Made by a program: the position numbers and the translations under genes. This document shows positions 16,533-23,216 of a stretch of 26,952 bases of DNA, in pieces (the stretch's first letter is position 1; every line of letters starts with the position of its first letter). The DNA comes from Pelagibacteraceae bacterium TMED124 (lineage in GTDB: Bacteria; Pseudomonadota; Alphaproteobacteria; Pelagibacterales; Pelagibacteraceae): contig NHFZ02000016.1 in NCBI GenBank assembly GCA_002171275.2, forward strand, positions 1 to 26,952, given 5' to 3'. The notes under the pieces were generated by a model. It had not been told where the DNA came from and did not search any database. It was given only the letters and a program-made list of their open reading frames with translations.

Positions 16533-17769
16533 TTATATTTTTTAAAGCAATTTGCTCCAGTTTTTCAAAGGTTTTTGGGCCAATACCTTTCATGCCTAAA
16601 ACCTCTTCTTTTTTATCAATAAAATCATTGAAAGTATCAATATTATTTTCAACTAATATATCAATAATTTTTTTAGATAAATCATCGCATTCATTTATTT
16701 TTAATGATGAGTTTTTTTTACTCGAGCTATCTTCATAATCGCTTTTAGCTACAGCATCCACTGTGAAGCCTGTTATCTGCGTAACGAGACGAATATTTTG
16801 ACCGTTTCTGCCAATAGCAATAGCTAAATCTTCATCTTCAAAAACAGCTACAGCATATGGCTTTTCTTGATCTATATATAAATCAAGAGGCCTTGCAGGA
16901 GAAAGCGCTCTGGTTATAAGAATTTCAGGCTGATCGCTCCAATTAATTATATCTATTTTTTCTCCATTCAATTCCCTTACAATTGACTGAATTCTCATAC
17001 CTTTCATTCCAACACAGGCTCCAACTGCATCAATTCGCTTATCTGCAGATGAAACTATTATCTTGCTCCTATCTCCTGGACATCTTGCAACTGATTTGAT
17101 CTCGATAATATCGTCTTCAATTTCAGGAACTTCAAGCGAAAAAAGCTTCTCTAAAAACTGGTCGTCAGATCTTGATATAACAACTTCTGGTCCCCTATTA
17201 TTCACCTCTACACTTTTAACCATAGCCCTTATTGACTCACCTCTTCTATAGCGATCATTAGGCATCTGCTCTGATTGAGGTAAAATTAGTTCTTTGTCTT
17301 CACATATAACAAAAATCCTATCTTTTTGTATTTGATGAACAGATCCTATAATAATATTTCCGATTTTATTTGAATACTCATCGTAAATAGTCTGCTTTTC
17401 TATATCTTTAAGGCTCTGATTAAAAAACTGCTTTGCATTGTTTATAAGCCTTCTTCCAAAATTGGTAGGTTCAACAACCTCTATATACATATCTCCTATC
17501 TCAAGACCTTTTTCAATTTTTCTTGCATCTTCTAATTTTATCTGTAATGTTTGGTCTTCGACTTTTTCAACCACCTCTTTATGTTGATAAATTTCTATTT
17601 CACCTTTTTCCATATTGACTATAACATTGAAATTATCATAATCTTCGCCATACTTCCTTTTAATTAGATTTAAGAATAAGTTCTCTATTATTGTACTTAA
17701 ATTAGTCCTATCAATGTTTTTTTCTTTAGCAAGCATTTTAAAAGCTTCTATTATATCTTTGTTAATCAA
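16525..17769 (-). CDS. nusA: Transcription termination/antitermination factor NusA
   Basis: RNA polymerase-bound elongation factor controlling pausing, termination and antitermination. At 414 residues it has the N-terminal polymerase-binding domain (about 1-125), S1 (IIGSVHQIQKDRIFVICEDKELILP), KH1 (VARCPGDRSKIIVSS, VGACVGMKGMRIQSIVRELNGEKID) and KH2 (AVAVFEDEDLAIAIGRNGQNIRL). One C-terminal helix-hairpin-helix follows (VLGMKGIGPKTFEKLEQI) instead of the two acidic repeats of E. coli NusA. Start is TTG at 17769, supported by AAGGAG 8-9 nt upstream. RimP, often encoded directly upstream of nusA, is not there; a TPR-type membrane protein gene is. A hairpin with a T-run lies only about 30 nt before the start, in the likely leader. 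Confidence 0.96.
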   Translation of the reverse strand: MINKDIIEAFKMLAKEKNIDRTNLSTIIENLFLNLIKRKYGEDYDNFNVIVNMEKGEIEIYQHKEVVEKVEDQTLQIKLEDARKIEKGLEIGDMYIEVVEPTNFGRRLINNAKQFFNQSLKDIEKQTIYDEYSNKIGNIIIGSVHQIQKDRIFVICEDKELILPQSEQMPNDRYRRGESIRAMVKSVEVNNRGPEVVISRSDDQFLEKLFSLEVPEIEDDIIEIKSVARCPGDRSKIIVSSADKRIDAVGACVGMKGMRIQSIVRELNGEKIDIINWSDQPEILITRALSPARPLDLYIDQEKPYAVAVFEDEDLAIAIGRNGQNIRLVTQITGFTVDAVAKSDYEDSSSKKNSSLKINECDDLSKKIIDILVENNIDTFNDFIDKKEEVLGMKGIGPKTFEKLEQIALKNING

Positions 17770-17797
17770 GTATAAATCTCCTTATGATTTCAATGTA

Positions 17798-17823
17798 ACA
17801 AAAATGGGGGAACAATCCCCCAT
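17798..17823 (-). terminator. Intrinsic terminator or attenuator before nusA
   Basis: Seven-bp GC-rich hairpin ATGGGGG-(6 nt)-CCCCCAT (17804-17823); on the minus strand it is followed by TTTTTGTT. It would end the transcript of the TPR gene. Only about 30 nt separate it from the nusA TTG, too little for a promoter plus leader, so nusA transcription must read through it or start inside it. Confidence 0.7.
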
Positions 17824-17869
17824 ATCATTCTCAAATTTAGGGCTCAGAATAAAATAAAAAAAAGCTTTT

Positions 17870-18541
17870 TTACAATTCGTAGTCTATTCGAGCCTTAAGT
17901 ACATTTACGTCTTTTTTTATAAAACTATCCGCTATATCAAAACTTAAAGCGGTATCCACATACTGTTTGGCTTTTTTTAAATATTCTAAACCTTTGTCAT
18001 TTAAAAACATCTCCATATAAGTTGCAGCTATATTGTAATGCAAAAGCGCGGAGTAGTCTCTTTTATCTTCGAAACAATCATATGCGTCGTTATAAGCTTT
18101 TACAGATTCATTAAATCTGTTTACATCTAAAAGTAAATCTCCTTTTAACTTAAATAATCTGGACTTTAAAAATAAATCTTCAACAGTGTTTATTTTAGCA
18201 GCACTAAGAGCCTCCAGCTTATCAATATCAGACATCTCTTTTATTTTAAACAGAAACGAAATTAAGCTGCCTGAACTAGAGAGACTCATGCCATCAGTGT
18301 ATTTATCTAACTCAATACTTACTTGATCAGATTGACAATAGCTGCTTATAAGATCTCCAGATATACTTCTATCTATGCATACAGAATAATCTTGAATAGC
18401 TTCTCTACTGGAAACAATGACTATACAAGAAACAACAATAATCAATCCTATAGTAATGTATCCATAGTAATCTTTAGCTTTAGATATCAAGCCTAATAAA
18501 AACTCTCTAAATGGGTCTTTCTTTAATTCTTCTTTTTTCAT
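17870..18541 (-). CDS. Single-pass membrane protein with TPR-like helical domain (YfgM-like)
   Basis: Protein of about 223 residues, not assigned to a named gene. A basic, cytoplasmic N-terminus (MKKEELKKDPFREFLLGLISKAK) leads into one transmembrane helix (about 30-47, YITIGLIIVVSCIVIVSS), leaving the rest outside the membrane. The outer part is all-helical, with TPR-like pairs near the C-terminus (NRFNESVKAYNDAYDCF, ALLHYNIAATYMEMFLNDKGLEYLKKA, segments). This layout resembles YfgM/TPR_21 chaperone-type ancillary proteins; a role in envelope protein folding is inference. Start: ATG at 18541 with AAGGAG 4-5 nt upstream is clearly better than the TTG at 18559. It lies between tRNA-Arg (21 nt upstream) and the terminator before nusA. 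Confidence 0.8.
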   Translation of the reverse strand: MKKEELKKDPFREFLLGLISKAKDYYGYITIGLIIVVSCIVIVSSREAIQDYSVCIDRSISGDLISSYCQSDQVSIELDKYTDGMSLSSSGSLISFLFKIKEMSDIDKLEALSAAKINTVEDLFLKSRLFKLKGDLLLDVNRFNESVKAYNDAYDCFEDKRDYSALLHYNIAATYMEMFLNDKGLEYLKKAKQYVDTALSFDIADSFIKKDVNVLKARIDYEL

Positions 18542-18562
18542 TTTGCTCCTTAATTTCAAAAG

Positions 18563-18635
18563 TACCCTTGCCCCGAATCGAACGGGGATCTATCGCTTAG
18601 GAGGCGACTGTTCTATCCGATTGAACTACAAGGGC
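18563..18635 (-). tRNA. tRNA-Arg (anticodon CCT)
   Basis: Cloverleaf on the minus strand. The acceptor GCCCTTG pairs with CAAGGGT (first pair G-U). D-arm is GTTC...GAAC. Anticodon stem GTCGC/GCGAT encloses loop CTCCTAA (CCT at 34-36, reading AGG). T-arm is CCCCG-TTCGATT-CGGGG. The discriminator is A, and CCA is not encoded. It lies 82 nt after gpsA and 21 nt before the TPR gene. Confidence 0.95.
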
Positions 18636-18717
18636 ATAACTATTATTAATCGGACAACTAATTTAAATGAGTAATTCTTTTCTAAGCAAGCCTATTTTTA
18701 TCCATTTTGTAATATTT

Positions 18718-19701
18718 TTAAATCTCATTTTTTAGCTTTCTTATCATCAAGTTCTTCATTATTTTTTCTGGAGATTCATTGCTATTAATAATTTTATACA
18801 CGCTAACACATATAGGTGCCTCAACATCAATTTTCCTTATTAAACTAAATAGTGAATCGGCAGTTTCAGAGCCTTCAGCAATCGTTCCAATTTTTAAATT
18901 TGCGTCATCTGATGTCATTCCTTTTCCTAAAAGCTCTCCATACAATCTATTTCTACTGTCATTACTAAATGCTGTAGCAATTAAATCGCCTGTACCTGAT
19001 AAACCGTTCAAAGTATTTTTTTTTGCTCCAATCTTAATTCCTATTTTTTTTATTTCATGAATTCCTCTAGTAACAATAGCAGATATTGTATTCTCTTTAT
19101 ATCCTAAGCCGCAACATATGCCTGCGGCTATAGAAATTACGTTTTTAGCAGCTCCTCCAAGTTGCACGCCAATAATATCCGTATTTGAATAAACTCGAAA
19201 ATATTCATTTGAAAATAAACTCCTAATAGATTCAGACAAGCTTTTACTTCTAAATGATGCAACTATAGTGGTAGGATGTTTTTCTAAAACCTGCTCTGCA
19301 TGACTAGGTCCAGATAAAACCCCTACTTTTTTCACATTGAGAACCTGTTTAACGATATCAATAGGAAACATTAATGTTTTTTTCTCTATTCCTTTAGATA
19401 GAATTAGTACAGGAACATGCTTATCTAGCGTAATACTTTCAACAACAGATCTTATGTGCTGAACAGGCACAGATATAATACATAAATCTGCATCGACATG
19501 CATATCTTTTTTTACAATAATTTTATCAGATATTGAATGAGAAGAAATACGTGGATGTTTTTTTGTTTTATTAAGTGCTTCTAATGAAATTTTATTATAG
19601 TGATGAAGCTGAACTGTTACTTTATCTACCAACAATTGGGCAACTGCAATTCCCCAAGTACCAGCACCTATTATCGATACCTTGTTATACAATTTCTCCA
19701 A
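18718..19701 (-). CDS. gpsA: Glycerol-3-phosphate dehydrogenase [NAD(P)+]
   Basis: Reduces dihydroxyacetone phosphate to sn-glycerol-3-phosphate for phospholipid synthesis; cytosolic. The length of 327 residues is typical. Nucleotide-binding motif KVSIIGAGTWGIAVAQLL lies at about 7-24 (GAGSWGTALA in most relatives). Diagnostic segments are LILSKGIEKKTL, VGVLSGPSHAEQV (the catalytic-region GPSxAxEV), QLGGAAKNVISIAAGICCGLGY with the catalytic Lys, and GLSGTGDLIATAFSNDSRNRLYG, followed by the EGSETADS helix. The ATG overlaps the end of the second purM frame by 17 nt, suggesting that gpsA depends on translation reaching the purM 3' end. Confidence 0.96.
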   Translation of the reverse strand: MEKLYNKVSIIGAGTWGIAVAQLLVDKVTVQLHHYNKISLEALNKTKKHPRISSHSISDKIIVKKDMHVDADLCIISVPVQHIRSVVESITLDKHVPVLILSKGIEKKTLMFPIDIVKQVLNVKKVGVLSGPSHAEQVLEKHPTTIVASFRSKSLSESIRSLFSNEYFRVYSNTDIIGVQLGGAAKNVISIAAGICCGLGYKENTISAIVTRGIHEIKKIGIKIGAKKNTLNGLSGTGDLIATAFSNDSRNRLYGELLGKGMTSDDANLKIGTIAEGSETADSLFSLIRKIDVEAPICVSVYKIINSNESPEKIMKNLMIRKLKNEI

Positions 19702-20140
19702 TCAGACAAGATTTTTGATCTTTTGATTTTATATGATTTTCTACTTCAGCTATATTTTTTTCATTTACAATAAGTATCATACCTATACCCATATTAAAGC
19801 TTCTTCTCATATCCTCATCTGGAACTAAACCTTCTTTTTTAATCAAATCAAATATGAAAGGAACCTCCCAGCTATTCCAGTCAATAATAATATTGTTATT
19901 TTCAGAAATCACTCTTTCTGTGTTTTCGATAATGCCTCCACCTGTTATATGAGAGACCCCATTAATCAAATTCTCTTCAATTAATGGAAGGACTGAGCTA
20001 AGATAGCTCTTGTGAGTTAAAAGCAAACAGTCTCCAATTGTGCCATCTAATTCATCAAAATGAGTATCTATAGTAAATTTTTCAAGCAATACCTTTCTAG
20101 CGAGAGAATATCCGTTTGTATGCAGCCCATTGGAATGCAA
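19685..20140 (-). CDS. purM: PurM C-terminal domain (AIRS_C), out of frame with the N-terminal part
   Basis: Encodes the second half of phosphoribosylformylglycinamidine cyclo-ligase: LHTNGYSLARKVL, DCLLLTHKSYLSSVLPLIE, VSHITGGGIIENTERVI and FNMGIGMILIV are family motifs of the AIRS_C domain. The first candidate start is TTG at 20140, which would begin within the conserved GLHSNG region. The frame is open upstream to beyond 20167, so the conserved lead-in KIEKGNLLLGL is also encoded. The N-terminal frame ends at TAG 20164-20166 after an A7 run. Joined with a one-base backward shift at that run, the two parts give about 330 residues, normal for PurM. Either this is a damaged or wrongly assembled gene, or expression relies on slippage or two-part assembly. 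Confidence 0.85.
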   Translation of the reverse strand: MHSNGLHTNGYSLARKVLLEKFTIDTHFDELDGTIGDCLLLTHKSYLSSVLPLIEENLINGVSHITGGGIIENTERVISENNNIIIDWNSWEVPFIFDLIKKEGLVPDEDMRRSFNMGIGMILIVNEKNIAEVENHIKSKDQKSCLIGEIV

Positions 20141-20144
20141 TCCT

Positions 20145-20175
20145 AAAAGGAGATTCCCCTTTTCTATTTTTTTGA
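20145..20175 (-). other. Frame-change site in purM: A7 heptamer, stop and small hairpin
   Basis: In the N-terminal frame the minus strand reads tcA AAA AAA TAG, which has the X XXY YYZ layout of a -1 slippery heptamer. A weak hairpin AAAAGG-(7 nt)-CCTTTT (20145-20163) starts 3 nt after the heptamer-TAG. Eight As restore the frame with one extra Lys in the linker; five As give the spacing closest to SKIxxGD in relatives. Indel, error and slippage cannot be separated from sequence alone. Confidence 0.55.
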
Positions 20176-20676
20176 AGACATTAGCTTATTTTTTTCAGAA
20201 ACACCTACAATAGTACCAGATAAATCATATTCATTTTCACCATAAAATCCTGGCATTTCTGCAGTCTCGCCTGCAATTAAAGCACACTTATTTTCTTTGC
20301 AGGCAACAGTCATTCCTCCAACCACATCTTCAAATACATCGGGAATTAACTTTCCAGTAGCAAAATAATCTAAAAAAAACAAAGGCTTTGCTCCTAAAAC
20401 AAGTATGTCATTTACGCAATGGTTTACTATACATTGACCTATTGTGTCATGCCTATTAGATAAGAAGGCGATTTTTAATTTTGTACCTACACCATCAGTG
20501 CTAGAAACAAGAACAGGCTCTTTATAATCTTCTTTTGGAAATAGATAGCAACCACCAAATGCCCCCAAATCAGAAATCACTCTATTATTAAAAGTGCTTT
20601 TTACAGACTTCTTTATTCTATTTATAGATTTATTTGCTAAATCAATATCTACACCTGCTTCTTTATATGTTGTCAT
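20164..20676 (-). CDS. purM: PurM N-terminal domain (AIRS), ends at a premature stop
   Basis: First half of AIR synthetase, which closes FGAM to aminoimidazole ribotide in purine synthesis. Recognisable PurM motifs: YKEAGVDIDLANKSINRIK, LGAFGGCYLFP, LVSSTDGVGTKLKIAF, DTIGQCIVNHCVNDILVLGAKPLFFLDYFATGKL (read in parts), CALIAGETAEMPGFY and EYDLSGTIVGV. It stops at residue 170 (MSSKK), precisely in the linker between the AIRS and AIRS_C domains. The C-terminal domain follows in another frame starting only bases later. ATG at 20676 is the natural family start. It lies 17 nt after the acyl-CoA synthetase stop codon. On its own this half would lack part of the active-site interface. Confidence 0.88.
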   Translation of the reverse strand: MTTYKEAGVDIDLANKSINRIKKSVKSTFNNRVISDLGAFGGCYLFPKEDYKEPVLVSSTDGVGTKLKIAFLSNRHDTIGQCIVNHCVNDILVLGAKPLFFLDYFATGKLIPDVFEDVVGGMTVACKENKCALIAGETAEMPGFYGENEYDLSGTIVGVSEKNKLMSSKK

Positions 20677-20693
20677 ATTTTATGCCTATTAAG

Positions 20694-22481
20694 TTAATCT
20701 GAATATATAGACTCTATTAAATCCTTATTGTTATCCTGAACAATCCTTCTAACAACTTTTAAAGATGGTGTAATTTCACCCTTTTCAAGAGTCCAAGCAT
20801 TCTTTAAAAGTTTATATTTTTTTACTTTCTCGTAATTGGAAAAAGACTTCATCCCATCCTCTATTATTTTATCAAACAATTTTAAAACAGATTTATCACT
20901 TATTATAGATGATTTATCTAGTCCAGATTCATTCAAAAAATCATTGAGAGCATCAAAATTAGGAACTATTAAGCAGGATATAAAGTTTCTTCTATCTCCT
21001 AAAACAATGCACTGATCTACATATAAAGAGTTTAATAACATATTTTCAATAGGAGCAGGAGCAATGTTTTTACCGCCAGAAGTTACAATCAAGCTTTTCT
21101 TTCTATCGGTTATTTTTAAAAAACCATCCGCATCAATCTCTCCTATATCTCCAGTATGAAACCAGCCATCAGTATCTATAGCCTCTTTTGTTTCTTCTTC
21201 TTTCCTATAATAGCCTTTCATAATATTAGTACCCTTCACAATTATCTCTCCATCTTTAGCAATCTTAACCTCAACACTGTCCAATGGGATCCCGACGGTT
21301 CCAAATCTATAGTTTTTAGGAGTATTAGAAGAAATAATAGGGCTTGTTTCTGTAAGGCCATAGCCTTCTAATATTAATAAATTTAGAGAATAAAAAAATT
21401 CTGCTAATTTTTTTGAAAGAGGTGCACCTCCAGATATAAAATACTTAATTTCACCTCCAAACCTATCCTTGACTTTATTAAAAACTAATTTCTTAGCTAT
21501 CGCATATTTTATTTTCAAAAAAAAATCTACATTTTTTTTATTGTATCTAAGAAAAGAAAGTTTTCTACCTACACTTAAAGACCATTTGAATATATTTCTT
21601 CGTATTGCTGGAGCTGATTCTAAACCAGACATTATTTTTGAATAAATTTTTTCATATAAGCGTGGCACACTAATCAAAACAGTTGGTTTAACCTCTTTCA
21701 TGTTATCAGCAACTTTTTCTATGTTTTCGGCATAATATATTTTTGCGCCTATACAAAATGCACAAAAATGTCCGCACATTCTTTCAAAAATATGACTTAA
21801 AGGTAAAAAAGATAAAAACACCTCTTCATCTCCAAACTCCTGAGCTTTTAATATGGAATTGATATTGGATGTCAAATTTTTATGAGTGAGCATTACACCT
21901 TTAGGTACTCCAGTAGTTCCAGATGTGTATATCAAAGTCAAAAGGTCACTTTCATTTATAGAATTGACACGCTCTTCAAAACAACCTTTGTTTGAATTTC
22001 TAAAAACCATTCCTTTATTTAAAAAAGTTGACAATTTGACAACTTTATTAGACTCTTGATCAAAAGAATCATTCATCATAACAACAAATTCTAAATTCTT
22101 GCAACTGCTCCAAATTTCATCTATCTTTTCTAGCTGATCTTCGTTTTCTAAGAATAGAATTTTTAATTGTGAGTCATTAACTATGTACTCTATTTGAGAG
22201 GATATTAGAGTAGGATATATACTAACAGTTGCACATCCTGAGCAAATAATCCCATAGTCACACATTGCCCATCTAGGAGAATTGGCAGATATAATTCCAA
22301 CTTTGTCCCCTTTATTGAGATTTGAAGCGATTATAGCATTCGATATTTCTGAAACAGTGTAAAGTATGGTTCTGCCATTTATTGAAGACCAATTTTTAGC
22401 TTTTTTGTAGAAAAACAAATCTTTATCGCCATTATTTTTAACCGTATTTAAAAACAATTCAGATATAGTTTTTGAGCTCAT
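20694..22481 (-). CDS. Long-chain fatty-acid-CoA ligase (AMP-binding)
   Basis: Activates fatty acids to acyl-CoA through an acyl-AMP intermediate. The length of 595 residues and layout match the bacterial FadD15/long-chain class. The P-loop-like LIYTSGTTGVPKGVMLTH lies at about residue 184, LSFLPLSHIFERM follows, then ISGGAPLSKKLAEFF and the adenine motif EGYGLTETSPI. TDGWFHTGDIGEIDADGFLKITDRKKSLIVTSGGKNIAP (seen in segments) carries the hinge and the catalytic-lid region, and the C-terminal Lys lies in KGEITPSLK. No membrane segment is obvious; peripheral membrane association is usual. The ATG at 22481 follows a 192-bp gap that contains the terminator of the preceding operon, so it probably has its own promoter there (TATACT at about 22510-22515 is a candidate -10). 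purM follows after 17 nt. Confidence 0.93.
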   Translation of the reverse strand: MSSKTISELFLNTVKNNGDKDLFFYKKAKNWSSINGRTILYTVSEISNAIIASNLNKGDKVGIISANSPRWAMCDYGIICSGCATVSIYPTLISSQIEYIVNDSQLKILFLENEDQLEKIDEIWSSCKNLEFVVMMNDSFDQESNKVVKLSTFLNKGMVFRNSNKGCFEERVNSINESDLLTLIYTSGTTGVPKGVMLTHKNLTSNINSILKAQEFGDEEVFLSFLPLSHIFERMCGHFCAFCIGAKIYYAENIEKVADNMKEVKPTVLISVPRLYEKIYSKIMSGLESAPAIRRNIFKWSLSVGRKLSFLRYNKKNVDFFLKIKYAIAKKLVFNKVKDRFGGEIKYFISGGAPLSKKLAEFFYSLNLLILEGYGLTETSPIISSNTPKNYRFGTVGIPLDSVEVKIAKDGEIIVKGTNIMKGYYRKEEETKEAIDTDGWFHTGDIGEIDADGFLKITDRKKSLIVTSGGKNIAPAPIENMLLNSLYVDQCIVLGDRRNFISCLIVPNFDALNDFLNESGLDKSSIISDKSVLKLFDKIIEDGMKSFSNYEKVKKYKLLKNAWTLEKGEITPSLKVVRRIVQDNNKDLIESIYSD

Positions 22482-22556
22482 ATTTTATTTAAACCTTATT
22501 TAGATTAGATAGTATATTTTATTAATTTTTATTAAAAATAATAACAAAATTTAATT

Positions 22557-22582
22557 AAAAAGGCCCAATAAAGGGCCTTTTT
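22557..22582. terminator. Strong bidirectional intrinsic terminator
   Basis: Perfect 10-bp stem AAAAAGGCCC-AATAAA-GGGCCTTTTT, so both strands show GC-rich hairpins followed by T5. On the minus strand it ends the pepA-tRNA-Met-DUF4442 transcript, leaving a 3' leader-free tail of about 90 nt (22583-22673), and insulates the acyl-CoA synthetase gene. Confidence 0.9.
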
Positions 22583-22673
22583 ACATTGCTCAATAAGGAG
22601 AAAAACAAACAATGATAGGATAATTTAGCACTATTATTCTAATAATTTTGTGAGCTATTTCATATTGTTACAA

Positions 22674-23129
22674 TTATTTAATAGATGTATTTAAAGAAAA
22701 TTTTGCAATTAAATCATTATCAACATAAGCTTTAACCGAAACCTTAAAACTGGTTCTTTTTTTATTATTAATATTCTTTAAAACATTATTTTCTATAATA
22801 TCAAAATCTTCACATACAAATAAAACACTTTTTGTAGCTCTTTTTACAAAGTCCGCATTAAAATCTTTAAAAATTAACTTAGCTTTAGAATTATTCTTAT
22901 TAATTATATTTAAAACTAGTAGTCCTGCTGTAAAATCTGCACCAATCGAAAGTGCGCCAAAGTACATAGAATTTAAATGGTTTTTTGTCCTTCTCGTAAG
23001 CGGTATCAGTATTTTAACAACCTTATCATTAGAAGATACTATTTTAGGCCTACAATAAGAAATCATAGGAAGCTTAAACCAGCAATAAAGTTTTATAAAA
23101 AAATTATAAAAAATTTGTTTTTTTAACAT
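22674..23129 (-). CDS. DUF4442-type hotdog-fold protein
   Basis: Protein of 151 residues resembling the DUF4442/PaaI-like hotdog thioesterase group. Seen: NHLNSMYFGALSIGADFTAGLL, equivalent to the NHxGTxxGGALxxLADxA helix-start motif of hotdog thioesterases, followed by KAKLIFKDFNADFVKRATKSVLF and a final strand pair VKAYVDNDLIAKFSL. Acyl-CoA thioesterase activity is possible but unproven; the nearby long-chain acyl-CoA synthetase on the same strand fits acyl-CoA metabolism. The ATG at 23129 lies only 4 nt after the tRNA-Met 3' end, so no Shine-Dalgarno sequence fits. Another ATG at about residue 22 exists, but it would drop the N-terminal helix. It ends at a long 3' region before the bidirectional terminator. 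Confidence 0.78.
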   Translation of the reverse strand: MLKKQIFYNFFIKLYCWFKLPMISYCRPKIVSSNDKVVKILIPLTRRTKNHLNSMYFGALSIGADFTAGLLVLNIINKNNSKAKLIFKDFNADFVKRATKSVLFVCEDFDIIENNVLKNINNKKRTSFKVSVKAYVDNDLIAKFSLNTSIK

Positions 23130-23133
23130 AGTG

Positions 23134-23207
23134 TGGCGGTGCAGGGACTCGAACCCCGGACACCCGGATTATGATTCCGGTGCTCTAACCAACTGAGCTA
23201 CACCGCC
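23134..23207 (-). tRNA. tRNA-Met (anticodon CAT), elongator type
   Basis: Acceptor GGCGGTG/CACCGCC, D-arm GCTCAGTTGGTTAGAGC, anticodon stem CCGGA/TCCGG with loop ATCATAA (CAT), discriminator A; CCA is not encoded. G1-C72 pairing and the absence of GGG/CCC anticodon-stem pairs exclude the initiator tRNA. A lysidine-type tRNA-Ile is a less likely alternative. It lies 9 nt after pepA and 4 nt before the DUF4442 ATG. Confidence 0.93.
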
Positions 23208-23216
23208 AAGTACAGT

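Noticed and set aside
17858..17871. AAAAAAGCTTTTTT 14-bp palindrome at the TPR gene end
   Set aside because: A/T-run symmetry is common in this AT-rich sequence; it has only one G-C step and is too weak to call a terminator next to the much better hairpin at 17804-17823.
16525..18559. Possibility that the gene upstream of nusA is rimP
   Set aside because: The 17870-18541 product has a membrane helix and TPR-like helices, with no RimP-type motifs.
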